Shown here: positions 1-8,387 of the stretch, piece after piece
Numbering within the stretch: position 1 is the first letter of the stretch
How the letters are laid out: each line of letters starts with the position of its first letter
Source: Acidobacteriota bacterium
GTDB lineage: Bacteria; Acidobacteriota; Blastocatellia; Pyrinomonadales; Pyrinomonadaceae
Assembly (NCBI GenBank): GCA_003223025.1
Contig: QHXR01000025.1
Coordinates: 1 to 64,000 of the forward strand
Direction of reading: 5' to 3'
DNA length: 64,000 nt
Notes under the pieces: model-generated
Told to the model about the DNA's origin: nothing
What the model saw: only the letters and a program-made list of their open reading frames with translations
Databases searched by the model: none
Program-made: the position numbers and the translations under genes

Positions 1-193
1 CGAGACTCAAGATCAAAATTGTCAGTGCAAAATTTCTTACGAATTTTACTGATGACATGGCTATAAAACTCCTTAACTTCCAAGGCCGCGTTGGTAGGGC
101 GGAAAATTGATACTAGATTTAACCTTAAAGATTTTAGACAGATATCCTTAATTGTTCAAGATGCGGCCCATAGCGGCGCGGGTTGCATCAAGC
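1..193. other. Window edge without a recognisable gene
   Basis: This stretch lies downstream of tatC. I see no coding frame that resembles a known protein, no RNA gene and no clear T-tailed hairpin. It could be the edge of an intergenic region. Confidence 0.4.
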
Positions 194-1282
194 TTAGGCA
201 GGTGCTTCCACAGTCCGTTTCTTCCCAAAAAACCAGGCGATAAAGACGGAAACGACGTAGAGGACCATCATCGGAGCGGCGAACAGCATCATGTTCGGTA
301 TATCGCCCGTCGGTGAGACGACGGCGGCGACGATCAGGATCACGACGATCGCGATCTTCCAGCTTTTTATCAGCATTCCGGCCGAGACGAGGCCGATCCG
401 CGAAAGAACGTACGTGATCGCCGGCATCTGGAAGATGAGCCCCATCGCGAGCATGATGAGCGTAATGAAATCGAAATAGTCAGTCGCGCGAAGCAAAAGC
501 CGGAAATTCTCACCCAATCCGAGCAGATATTTCACAGCCGGCGGAAATAGGATGTAGTACGCGAAAGCGGCTCCCAAAACGAACGATGTCGAGGACAGCA
601 GGACGAACGGCGTAACATACGCCCGCTCATGTTTGTAGAGCGCGGGCGAGATAAAACCCCAGATCTGAAGAAGGAGCAGCGGGATCGAGAGAGCGATCGC
701 AGCATAAAGCGAGACTGTTACATAGAGCGTGAATGCTTCCGGAGCAGTCGTGACGATCAGTCGTTCGTCGGCAGTGGTTTCTACATTAGCTCCCGTAAGA
801 TCAACCGGGAGCTGCACGCCGGCGGGTATGACGGAGTTGATCGTGTAGATAGGTTCCTCAGTGAATAGTCCGAGGATACCTGAATTGTCGCGCTTCACCG
901 ATGATTCCACCGACGTTCCAGGCTGAACGACACTTGTTCCGAGCTTTGTCGCCTGATCGAAGACAAACCGTCCGTGGTCACCTTCTTTCAAGCTTGTCAG
1001 CGGCAGGATCTTTTCATCACCGGTCAAACCCTTCACGGGCACATCCCGGCGTGCGGCTTCAGAGAGAGCTCGCCGGATCGGAACTTCCAGAAACTCGTAG
1101 ATGTAACCCGAGACAAACCAGCAGAAAAAGAAAGCAACGACGATGATGACGACAGAATTCACGAGCCGTTTCCGCAGTTCGTCGAGATGCTCGAGGAAGG
1201 ACATCTGCCCGCCGCGATGTTCAAGTTCGTGATCGTCTAGTTCCTCCAGTTCTTCCATGTACGCGGGGAAATCCTGCTTCAA
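194..1282 (-). CDS. tatC: Sec-independent protein translocase TatC, with long first periplasmic loop
   Basis: TatC is the multi-spanning receptor of the twin-arginine translocase, binding the RR signal in the inner membrane. The N-terminal motif MSFLEHLDELRKRL (residues 27-40) is the TatC signature, followed by the first membrane helix at about 41-62. The C-terminal half holds the remaining helices. The protein is 362 residues against about 250 for typical TatC. The surplus is an 85-100 residue hydrophilic stretch at about 70-165, in the first periplasmic loop. The start is TTG, sharing bases with the tatB stop (TTGA), so translation is probably coupled. A later ATG at codon 9 is the alternative. 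Identification is secure, the role of the insertion unknown. Confidence 0.93.
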   Translation of the reverse strand: MKQDFPAYMEELEELDDHELEHRGGQMSFLEHLDELRKRLVNSVVIIVVAFFFCWFVSGYIYEFLEVPIRRALSEAARRDVPVKGLTGDEKILPLTSLKEGDHGRFVFDQATKLGTSVVQPGTSVESSVKRDNSGILGLFTEEPIYTINSVIPAGVQLPVDLTGANVETTADERLIVTTAPEAFTLYVTVSLYAAIALSIPLLLLQIWGFISPALYKHERAYVTPFVLLSSTSFVLGAAFAYYILFPPAVKYLLGLGENFRLLLRATDYFDFITLIMLAMGLIFQMPAITYVLSRIGLVSAGMLIKSWKIAIVVILIVAAVVSPTGDIPNMMLFAAPMMVLYVVSVFIAWFFGKKRTVEAPA

Positions 1283-1686
1283 AGCCAGTTCTTCTTGTCG
1301 AGTGTGTTTTCGTGCGGAAGAGGTTCGCTCTGCGGAACGGAAACTTCTGCAGGCTGGGATTTAAAAGTTTCGGTCGAAGCCGGTCTGATCTCCGGAGCCG
1401 ACAGATCGTTCGTCGGTACGCCGGCGTCGAGCGGAGATCGGCTGATCGAAGGCACGGAAGCAGGCGGAAGATCACCGGACCGCAAGGCGTCAGCCTCTTC
1501 CTGAAAATTCACCTCGCGTTCCCATGTCGATTTGAATTCGTTCGTCGTATTTCGAAAATCGGCCATGGCCTTGCCGATCGTACGCGCGATCTGCGGCAGT
1601 TTTCGAGGACCGAGAAATATCAGAGCGATTATCCCGATGAGGATGAGCTCTGAAGTTCCGATAGATTCTAGAATGAATAAGAACAC
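1279..1686 (-). CDS. tatB: Twin-arginine translocase subunit TatB (TatA/B family)
   Basis: This is a small Tat component with one N-terminal membrane helix (about residues 10-24), the hinge LGPRKLPQIART and an amphipathic helix. A Pro/Ser-rich, presumably disordered tail follows. At 135 residues and directly preceding tatC it is best called TatB, but TatA and TatB cannot be separated with certainty by eye and it may serve both roles. It starts with GTG, 12 bases after the selD stop, without a good ribosome binding site. It overlaps tatC by four bases. Two likely Tat substrates are encoded in this window at 42201 and 46004. Confidence 0.88.
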   Translation of the reverse strand: MFLFILESIGTSELILIGIIALIFLGPRKLPQIARTIGKAMADFRNTTNEFKSTWEREVNFQEEADALRSGDLPPASVPSISRSPLDAGVPTNDLSAPEIRPASTETFKSQPAEVSVPQSEPLPHENTLDKKNWL

Positions 1687-1698
1687 GATTTTATTATC

Positions 1699-2718
1699 TT
1701 AGCGGATGTTAATTAGATGCGAGCCTTTAACGTTTACGGTTCCGATTTGTTTCGCGTACGGAACTTTTCGGAGGAACTCACCTGCGTTTGAAGAAGGAAG
1801 GCTGATCAGCAATCCGCCCGCCGTTTGAGGATCGTAAAGCGCGCTCTGCATTTCCGCGGTCACGTTGTCGGCGAAACTTACGGTGTCGCCGACATAGACT
1901 CTATTATTTTTATCGCCTCGCGTCAGCATTCCCTGCCCGATCAACTCGATAACGTCCGGCAAAAGTGGCACGGCGTCGGATATCAATTCGAAAGTAACGT
2001 CACTCGCCTTCGCCATCTCGAAAGCGTGACCGATCAATCCGAATCCGGTGACGTCGGTACACGCGTTCGCACCGGCCTCGGTCATTACTTTCGCAGGTTC
2101 TCTTGATGATGACATCATCGCGTCGAGGGCCGCCTGCGTAGTCGCGGCACTCGCCGTTCCGGCTTTGACCGCAGTATTGATCGCTCCGGTCCCGATCGGT
2201 TTCGTCAATATCAACACATCGCCAGGTTTTGATCCTGCGTTGGTGATCACGCGGCCGGGGTGAATTGTGCCCGTGACTGCGTATCCAAACTTAATTTCCT
2301 GATCATCCACGGAATGCCCGCCGAGTACGACGACGCCCTCGCCATTCATTCCAGCCTGACCTCCGGCGAGAATCTCGCCGAGCACGTCCCAATCCCCTTT
2401 TTGGGGATAACATACTATCGATAAAGCAGTTAACGGGACGCCACCCATCGCATACACGTCATTCAACGAGTTCACCGCAGCGATCTTTCCGTACGTGAAA
2501 GGATCATCTGCTACCGGTGTAAAGAAGTCGACCGTCTGCACGAGCGCCGTTTCGTCCGTAAGGCGAAAAACACCCGCGTCGTCGGCCGTATCGAAACCGA
2601 CGATCACATTCTCTTTCGATTGGGCCGGTAGCTTGCTCAAAACTTGAGCGAGATCGCCAGGGGCGAGCTTGGCCACTCAACCGGCACACGAAACCATTTC
2701 AGTCAGACGACGTTTCAA
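1699..2718 (-). CDS. selD: Selenide, water dikinase SelD, probably containing selenocysteine
   Basis: SelD makes selenophosphate from selenide and ATP, the selenium donor for selenocysteine synthesis. The open frame after a GTG at 2676 gives the ATP-binding core (QTVDFFTP, NSLNDVYAMGG, GGHSVDDQEIKFG) but lacks the catalytic N-terminus. Reading upstream in frame through a TGA at 2679-2677 gives a TTG start at 2718 with AGGAGG five bases before it and the peptide MKRRLTEMVSCAG-U-VAK. The TGA is codon 14, three residues before Lys17, the same spacing as Cys17/Lys20 of E. coli SelD, so it should encode Sec. Length is then 339 residues, normal for SelD. The ribosome binding site overlaps the end of parB, implying one operon. 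Confidence 0.93.
2635..2649 (-). promoter_or_regulatory. Candidate bacterial SECIS hairpin in selD
   Basis: In the mRNA, 33 nucleotides separate the in-frame UGA from a GUU loop closed by a perfect 6-bp stem (GCUCAA/UUGAGC). Below it, after one mismatch, two more base pairs can form. An apical loop with G in its first two positions, within a few tens of bases of the UGA, is what the published bacterial SECIS model requires. A second small hairpin (UCGCC/GGCGA) lies nearer the UGA but has no G in its loop. Assignment is by inspection only. Confidence 0.5.
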
Positions 2719-2727
2719 CTTTTCCTC

Positions 2728-3591
2728 CTATTCAATAATAGTTTGATAGATCCGATCGAGATCCGACTGGTTGTAGTACTCGATCTCCAACTTCCCGCCC
2801 AGACCTTTCGCGTTGGGAATGATGCTTACGTTTGTTCCGAGACGTCTACGGAGTTTTGTTTCCGCAGCCTCGAAGTTCGGGTCCTTCTTTCTGATTATCG
2901 ATTTGCGTGGTCCTCCCTCGAGTCGGGGACCGGTCCGCTTCACCGCACGTTCGGTCTCGCGAACCGAGAAGCCTTTTTCTATTACCATCCGAGCGACGCG
3001 ACGCTGTAACGTCAGGTCGTCGGTCATAAGAAGCGCACGGCCGTGTCCGGCAGAAAGTTTTCCTTCCTCGATCAGCGACTGGATGTCGGTTGGAAGCTTC
3101 AGTAGTCGCAATGATGTCGCGATGAGGGTTCGCTCTTTCCCGACGCTCGCCGATAGAGCTTCCTGCGTAAATCCCATGCCGTCAATAAGTTTCCGGAATG
3201 CGGCGGCTTCCTCGATGGGATTTAATTCCTGACGTTGAATGTTTTCGATGAGTGCGAGCTCGAGCAACTTGTCGTCGGAGACTTCTCTGATAGCAGCCGG
3301 AATTTTTCGCAGTCCCGCCTTTTGTGCGGCCCGCCAACGTCGCTCGCCCGCGACGATCTCGTACTTACCGTTTTTGGGTCGTACTACGATCGGCTGCACC
3401 ACGCCGTTTGCGGCGATGGACTGGGCAAGTTCGTCGAGCGCGGCTTCCGTGAAGCGTGTTCGCGGCTGCTCGGGATTCGGTTGTATGAGATCAATGTCGA
3501 TCTCATTCGTGACGCTGCCCGGTTGCGATGCAGCCGGCGAATCATCTCCTAAAAGAGCGCTCAGACCGCGTCCTAAAGCTTGTCTAGGCAT
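2728..3591 (-). CDS. parB: Chromosome partitioning protein ParB
   Basis: ParB is the CTP-dependent clamp that loads at parS sites near oriC and works with ParA in origin segregation. The N-terminus RQALGRGLSALLGD is the usual ParA-interacting segment. The ParB/Srx domain has the CTP-binding motifs GERRWRAAQ (about residue 83) and ENIQRQELNPIEEA (about 113), followed by a helix-turn-helix near 140-165 and a C-terminal dimerisation domain ending at residue 287. Length is normal. It overlaps the parA end by eight bases and is followed directly by selD. The palindromes at 4455 and 4489 are candidate binding sites. Confidence 0.96.
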   Translation of the reverse strand: MPRQALGRGLSALLGDDSPAASQPGSVTNEIDIDLIQPNPEQPRTRFTEAALDELAQSIAANGVVQPIVVRPKNGKYEIVAGERRWRAAQKAGLRKIPAAIREVSDDKLLELALIENIQRQELNPIEEAAAFRKLIDGMGFTQEALSASVGKERTLIATSLRLLKLPTDIQSLIEEGKLSAGHGRALLMTDDLTLQRRVARMVIEKGFSVRETERAVKRTGPRLEGGPRKSIIRKKDPNFEAAETKLRRRLGTNVSIIPNAKGLGGKLEIEYYNQSDLDRIYQTIIE

Positions 3592-4345
3592 GTTTTAGTA
3601 CCTCCTCTGCAAGTTGTTTGTAGCTTTCCGCTCCCCGGGATTTGGGATCATAGGAGAGGATCGGTTTTCCAAAGCTAGGCGCTTCGGCGAGTCGGACGTT
3701 GCGCGGTATGACAGTCTTGAAAACCTTTGGGCCGTAGAAGTCGCGCAAGTCTTTGGCGACTGCCGTCGAGAGGTTTGTCCGTTCGTCGAACATCGTCAGC
3801 AAGAGTCCCTCGATCGAAAGATCGGGGTTGAGCTCGCGTTTAAGTCTCGCCAACGTTTCGAAAAGCTCGGTCACGCCTTCAAGCGCGAAGTACTCGCACT
3901 GAATCGGCACGAGCAGCGAATCCGCCGCCGTAAGTCCATTAAGTGTTAGAATACCTAGACTTGGGGGACAGTCGATGAAAATAAAGTGGAAATAATCTCG
4001 GATGGGATCGAGGAGTTTTTTGAGGACTCGAGCCTTATCTTCGGCGTCGGCAAACTCGATCTCGATTCCGGCGAGGTTCTTATTGGATGGCACGACCCAG
4101 AGAGTTTCGATATCAGTCGGGACGACGACATCTTTTATGGAGTTGCCGGAAATCATCGCGTCGTAGAGCGATTTATGCGTGCCTGTTCGCGGAATCCCCG
4201 AGCCTGATGTTGCGTTTCCCTGCGGATCAGCGTCGATAAGTAAGACTTTCTTTCCTGCCACGGCGAGACTCGCTGCAAGGTTGATCGCAGTGGTTGTTTT
4301 TCCGACGCCTCCCTTCTGGTTGGCTACGGCAATGATTCTTCCCAT
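3584..4345 (-). CDS. parA: Chromosome partitioning ATPase ParA (Soj-like)
   Basis: This Walker-type ATPase drives origin segregation with ParB. The deviant Walker A motif KGGVGKTT is at residues 11-18 and the Walker B region FIFIDCPPS lies near residue 120. At 253 residues it is a chromosomal type without the extra N-terminal DNA-binding domain of plasmid ParA. It is the first gene after a 162-base gap that separates it from mnmG and holds two identical palindromes, so a separate, possibly ParB-controlled promoter is plausible. The usual rsmG between mnmG and parA is absent here. Confidence 0.96.
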   Translation of the reverse strand: MGRIIAVANQKGGVGKTTTAINLAASLAVAGKKVLLIDADPQGNATSGSGIPRTGTHKSLYDAMISGNSIKDVVVPTDIETLWVVPSNKNLAGIEIEFADAEDKARVLKKLLDPIRDYFHFIFIDCPPSLGILTLNGLTAADSLLVPIQCEYFALEGVTELFETLARLKRELNPDLSIEGLLLTMFDERTNLSTAVAKDLRDFYGPKVFKTVIPRNVRLAEAPSFGKPILSYDPKSRGAESYKQLAEEVLKHA

Positions 4346-4454
4346 TTTTTCGGTGTTTTGCCTGCTGTTCTTTAAGTTAGCACAGTCGACACCTCGTGTC
4401 CCTCGCGGACGCCGGTCGAGTGTAATATTTGTAATTTAAGAGGGATGTCGACCA

Positions 4455-4504
4455 GTGGAACGTTCCACAATCCTAAGCTTGGGTCGAATGTGGAACGTTC
4501 CACA
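4455..4504. promoter_or_regulatory. Two identical palindromes upstream of parA, candidate ParB sites or operator
   Basis: GTGGAACGTTCCAC occurs at 4455-4468 and again at 4490-4503, with centres 35 bp apart. The second copy is extended by T and A to a 16-bp palindrome. The halves GTTCCAC and GTGGAAC are those of a common parS version, but canonical parS joins them as GTTCCAC-GTGGAAC, with CACGTG in the middle, whereas here the order is reversed. The sites sit between mnmG and parA, where parS or a parAB operator would be expected. Confidence 0.5.
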
Positions 4505-4507
4505 CTT

Positions 4508-6388
4508 TTAATTTTTCGCACCGGATTGAGCCGTGAGATGAACCAACACCGTCGAAATGGCGGCCGGAGTCAGTCCAGGGATCCGCCTAACTTGAGAAAA
4601 ATCGCGCGGCCGAGCCCGCTCGAGGCGTTCCACCATCTCGTGAGAAAGTCCGCTAACAGTACTGAACGTGAAATCGACCGGCACTTTCAGGGCGTCGTGA
4701 TGCTGAACTCTTTCCGTAGCCACGCGCTGTTTGGCGACGTACCCGCTGTAGAGCGAGTCAGCCAACGCAGTATCGAGATCCGTCGAGTTCGTTTCCGACC
4801 GGATTGGTTCCGGAAGTAAACTCTCAATCAGGTCGCGGCTCACGCCCGTGCGAAGAGCAAGCTGGGAAAGAGTTATGGAGTCTCCTAAATCGGTCCCTAA
4901 AACGTGCGTCAAGCTAGCATATTCAACCGACGACTTCTTGAATCTCGTGTAGTCCAATGCATTCCGGAGCCGAGCTATCCGGTCTCGACGACTGTTAAAT
5001 CGATCCCAATCAGCATCGGCCAGTAAACCGATTTCCCGCCCGTGCGGGCTCAGTCGGTGGTCGGCGTTGTCATGACGCAGCGTGAGCCGGGCTTCAGCAC
5101 GCGATGTGAAAAGCCGGTACGGCTCGTCAACTCCATGCCGGATCAAGTCATCCGCCAAGACACCGATATAAGCTTCATCTCGCCTGAGAACAAACGGACG
5201 TCGACCGTCCAGCGCGAGTGCCGCATTTATCCCCGCCATTAATCCCTGGCATGCGGCTTCTTCATATCCGGTCGTACCATTGATCTGACCCGCAAGATAC
5301 AATCCGCCTAGTCGGCTCGACTCCATAGTCGGTCGAAGCTCACGCGGATCCACGAAATCGTATTCGATCGCGTAACCCGGCCGAACGATTTGAACCTGCT
5401 CGAAGCCCGGGATCATTCGAAGCAGCTCGAGCTGCATCTGCGAGGGAAGCGAGGTCGAGAATCCGTTCAGGTACACCTCATTCGTATTAAGACCTTCGGG
5501 TTCGAGAAAAAGCTGATGCCGATCTTTATCTGCGAACTTAACGACCTTGTCCTCGATCGAGGGACAATATCGCGGCCCTATACCTTTTATCTTTCCCGAG
5601 TAGAGAGGTGATTGGTGTAGATTCGAGCGAATTTCATCATGCAGTTTATTCGACGTATATCCTATAAAACATTGGACTTGCGGCTGCTCGACTTTGTCAG
5701 TGGCGAACGAAAAGGCTACGGGCTTCTCATCCGGCGGCTGCGGCTCGAACGCGTCCCAGTCAATGGTCCGTCCGTCTAAACGCGGCGGAGTACCGGTCTT
5801 CAAACGACCGACGGGAAAGCCTTGAACCTTTAATGCTTCGGCAAGTTCGATCGATGCAGGCTCTCCGGCTCGCCCGGCTGAAAACGTTTTCCTCCCGGTA
5901 TGGATCGTCCCATTCAAAAATGTCCCAGTCGCGACAATGACCGCTCGAGCTCCAATTCGACGCGAGTCCTGTAATTCAACACCGATAACTCGATTCTTTT
6001 CAGTAATTAGATTAACAACGACGCCTTGCCTTAAACTCAGGTTCGGCGTCGCCTCAAGGACCCGACGCATTTCCGTTCGATAAAGACTTCGGTCAGCCTG
6101 AGCTCGTGGCGACTGAACAGCCGGGCCCCGCGACCGATTCAAAAGACGAAACTGAATTCCGGTCCGGTCGATCACGCGTCCCATGATTCCGCCGAGCGCG
6201 TCGATCTCACGAACGACGTGCCCCTTTGCGATTCCACCCACGGCGGGATTGCATGACATCTGTCCAATCAGATCGAGATTGATCGTGACGAGCGCGGTAT
6301 CAGACCCGAGGCGTGCAGCGGCTGAGGCGGCCTCGCACCCGGCGTGGCCCGCTCCGATCACTACAACATCAAAGGTCTCGTCGAACAT
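4508..6388 (-). CDS. mnmG: tRNA uridine-5-carboxymethylaminomethyl modification enzyme MnmG (GidA)
   Basis: MnmG works with MnmE to place a (carboxymethyl)aminomethyl group on U34 of certain tRNAs, using FAD. The N-terminal dinucleotide-binding motif [17 protein letters not shown] is at residues 12-28. The conserved segments [13 protein letters not shown] (about 45) and [18 protein letters not shown] (about 375) and a C-terminal helical domain (ending near residue 626) are all present. Length matches E. coli MnmG (629). It lies 72 bases after mnmE, in the family's usual order. The ATG start is directly supported by the dinucleotide motif position. Confidence 0.97.
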   Translation of the reverse strand: MFDETFDVVVIGAGHAGCEAASAAARLGSDTALVTINLDLIGQMSCNPAVGGIAKGHVVREIDALGGIMGRVIDRTGIQFRLLNRSRGPAVQSPRAQADRSLYRTEMRRVLEATPNLSLRQGVVVNLITEKNRVIGVELQDSRRIGARAVIVATGTFLNGTIHTGRKTFSAGRAGEPASIELAEALKVQGFPVGRLKTGTPPRLDGRTIDWDAFEPQPPDEKPVAFSFATDKVEQPQVQCFIGYTSNKLHDEIRSNLHQSPLYSGKIKGIGPRYCPSIEDKVVKFADKDRHQLFLEPEGLNTNEVYLNGFSTSLPSQMQLELLRMIPGFEQVQIVRPGYAIEYDFVDPRELRPTMESSRLGGLYLAGQINGTTGYEEAACQGLMAGINAALALDGRRPFVLRRDEAYIGVLADDLIRHGVDEPYRLFTSRAEARLTLRHDNADHRLSPHGREIGLLADADWDRFNSRRDRIARLRNALDYTRFKKSSVEYASLTHVLGTDLGDSITLSQLALRTGVSRDLIESLLPEPIRSETNSTDLDTALADSLYSGYVAKQRVATERVQHHDALKVPVDFTFSTVSGLSHEMVERLERARPRDFSQVRRIPGLTPAAISTVLVHLTAQSGAKN

Positions 6389-6460
6389 AACGATCGTGGA
6401 AAGTTTTAGATTGTAGTCGAGTGGAAAAGATTTGCCAATGAAATGGTCGCCGGCCGGAAT

Positions 6461-7849
6461 CTATTTGCCGATGCAAAAGGTCGAGAAAATGCGCGTGAGC
6501 ATGTCTTCCGTCGTAATCTCACCGGTGATTTCGCCGAGAAACCGCAGCGCGTTATGAAGGCCAACGAGGACGATCTCTTCACTCGTTCCCGATCTGAGTA
6601 ACTCAACGGAATTTACAATTTCGTCATGAGCGCGACGCAGCAGATCGTGATGTCGAGCGTCCGCAACGAGAAACCCATCGAGATTCAGATCGGCCGGAGA
6701 GAACGGTTCGATCAACGCCGACTTCAACACCTCCAACCCGGCTCCGGACTTGGCGGAGATCTTCACATGTTGGCGCACGTTCGAGCTAAGATTGTCGAGA
6801 AGTCGAATTAAAAATGCGTCTACACTTTCATCCGCAGATTTGTCGATCTTGTTGAGAACGACAACGTGGCGCATCGCCTCGATACTTTTCAGAATCTCCA
6901 GATCGTCGTCGATGTCATCGTCGGTCACATCGACAACCGCCATCACAATATCCGCGTCGATCATCGTCCGCCGCGCGCGTTCGACTCCGATCTTCTCAAC
7001 CGTGTCCGACGTCTCTCTCAACCCGGCTGTATCGACGAGCGAAACCGGAATATTATCGACAACGAATCGTTCGCGGATCTCGTCTCGAGTCGTCCCAGGG
7101 ATCTCTGTGACGATCGCTCGCTCGTCGCCGAGAAGTGCATTGAACAGGCTCGACTTTCCAACGTTCGGCCGGCCAACGATCGCTACGCGTATTCCTTCGC
7201 GAACTAAATGACCAACCTTGTACGTCGCTGTCATTGCAGCAATTGCGTCCACCACCGAACGAAGTTTCGATCCCAGATTTTCCATTTGTAATTCCGGAAG
7301 ATCGTCTTCGACAAACTCCAACGCCGATTCCAAAACTACGATCACATCAAGCAGCTCATCCTTCATCGGCTGGAGTTGATGCGAAAATTCTCCGCTCATC
7401 TGACGGACCGCTTGCCGCGCCGCGGCGATCGTTTGCGCGTCGATCAGGTCACGGATGGCTTCCGCTTCCGTCAGATCCATCCGACCATGCGCGAGCGCCC
7501 GTAAACTGAATTCGCCGGGCTCCGCTACACGAGCACCAAGACTCAGACATTCATCGAGAACGAGACGCAGCAAGACCGGTGATCCGTGACAACTGATCTC
7601 GATTACGTCTTCGCCGGTGAACGAATGCGGAGCGCGAAAGTACGTGATCAGCGCTTGATCGATCACCTCAGATGCGTCGGTGTTGTAGAGCTGATGAAGA
7701 ACGGCGTTTCGCGGCTCGGGTGCAAACTCAGCGTCATTTACAATGCGGCGCACAATGCCAAGCGCATCGTCTCCGCTGAGACGAATTACTCCGATACCGC
7801 TGCGACCGAGCGGCGTGGCAAGTGCGACGATCGTTTCCACGAAATACAT
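6461..7849 (-). CDS. mnmE: tRNA modification GTPase MnmE (TrmE)
   Basis: MnmE is the GTPase partner of MnmG in wobble uridine modification. The N-terminal formyl-THF-binding domain starts at VETIVALATPLGRSGIG. The G domain has GRPNVGKS (residues 226-233), EIPGTTRDE and NKID, and the protein ends in FCIGK, carrying the catalytic cysteine of the C-GK motif. I use the ATG at 7849. A TTG four codons upstream extends the frame, but the family normally begins a few residues before the ATP(P/L)GR motif. Length is 462, as expected. It sits between jag and mnmG in the conserved cluster. Confidence 0.95.
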   Translation of the reverse strand: MYFVETIVALATPLGRSGIGVIRLSGDDALGIVRRIVNDAEFAPEPRNAVLHQLYNTDASEVIDQALITYFRAPHSFTGEDVIEISCHGSPVLLRLVLDECLSLGARVAEPGEFSLRALAHGRMDLTEAEAIRDLIDAQTIAAARQAVRQMSGEFSHQLQPMKDELLDVIVVLESALEFVEDDLPELQMENLGSKLRSVVDAIAAMTATYKVGHLVREGIRVAIVGRPNVGKSSLFNALLGDERAIVTEIPGTTRDEIRERFVVDNIPVSLVDTAGLRETSDTVEKIGVERARRTMIDADIVMAVVDVTDDDIDDDLEILKSIEAMRHVVVLNKIDKSADESVDAFLIRLLDNLSSNVRQHVKISAKSGAGLEVLKSALIEPFSPADLNLDGFLVADARHHDLLRRAHDEIVNSVELLRSGTSEEIVLVGLHNALRFLGEITGEITTEDMLTRIFSTFCIGK

Positions 7850-7915
7850 TTCAACACACAAACAAAAAAGAGCACAGATGACTCTGTACTCTCTTCAACT
7901 TCGCATGCGCAAAAG

Positions 7916-8365
7916 CTATTTTAGTCTGACCTGCAGTCGCCTCTCCCGTCCTTCACCGACGGATTCAGTATGTAGATCTTCTTCCTGCTGCAACGACATG
8001 TGTATGATTCTGCGCTCCGTCGAATTCAGGACTCCGAATGTAAACGGAATGCCGTTCTTCCGAACATGACCTGCGGCGAATTTCGCCATCGCGTGCAGTT
8101 CAGCCTTTCGTGTCTGACGAAAGCCTTCGGCATCTACTACGAATCGATGCTCGCGATCGAGGCCGCGACCGAGTGCTTGAAACAGCAACACCTCAAAAGC
8201 GTCGAGCATCTCGCCATTCTCCGCCAACGCGAGGTGCGAATCGTTGCCGATAAGGTTCAACAGACATCCTTCGTCGGTCCACTCGGCGGAGACCTCAAGC
8301 TCGAGTCCCATGTCGGTGACGATCTCCGATAGAAATTTTTCGGCGCTTTCGCATGTTTCGTTCAT
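7916..8365 (-). CDS. jag: KH-R3H RNA-binding protein, Jag/KhpB family
   Basis: This is a predicted single-stranded nucleic acid binding protein of the Jag (SpoIIIJ-associated) family, usually encoded beside yidC. A KH-like region spans about residues 5-80 and an R3H-type domain about 85-149. Unlike many Jag proteins it has no N-terminal Jag_N domain and is only 149 residues long. It starts with ATG, 22 bases after yidC, and precedes mnmE, so it belongs to the same transcription unit. Exact RNA targets cannot be read from sequence. Confidence 0.87.
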   Translation of the reverse strand: MNETCESAEKFLSEIVTDMGLELEVSAEWTDEGCLLNLIGNDSHLALAENGEMLDAFEVLLFQALGRGLDREHRFVVDAEGFRQTRKAELHAMAKFAAGHVRKNGIPFTFGVLNSTERRIIHMSLQQEEDLHTESVGEGRERRLQVRLK

Positions 8366-8387
8366 ATCTCTCGCCTCGAGTCGAAAA

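Noticed and set aside
1699-2676. SelD starting at GTG 2676
   Set aside because: It omits the catalytic N-terminal segment. The in-frame upstream TTG with a strong ribosome binding site and the Sec codon explains the gene better.
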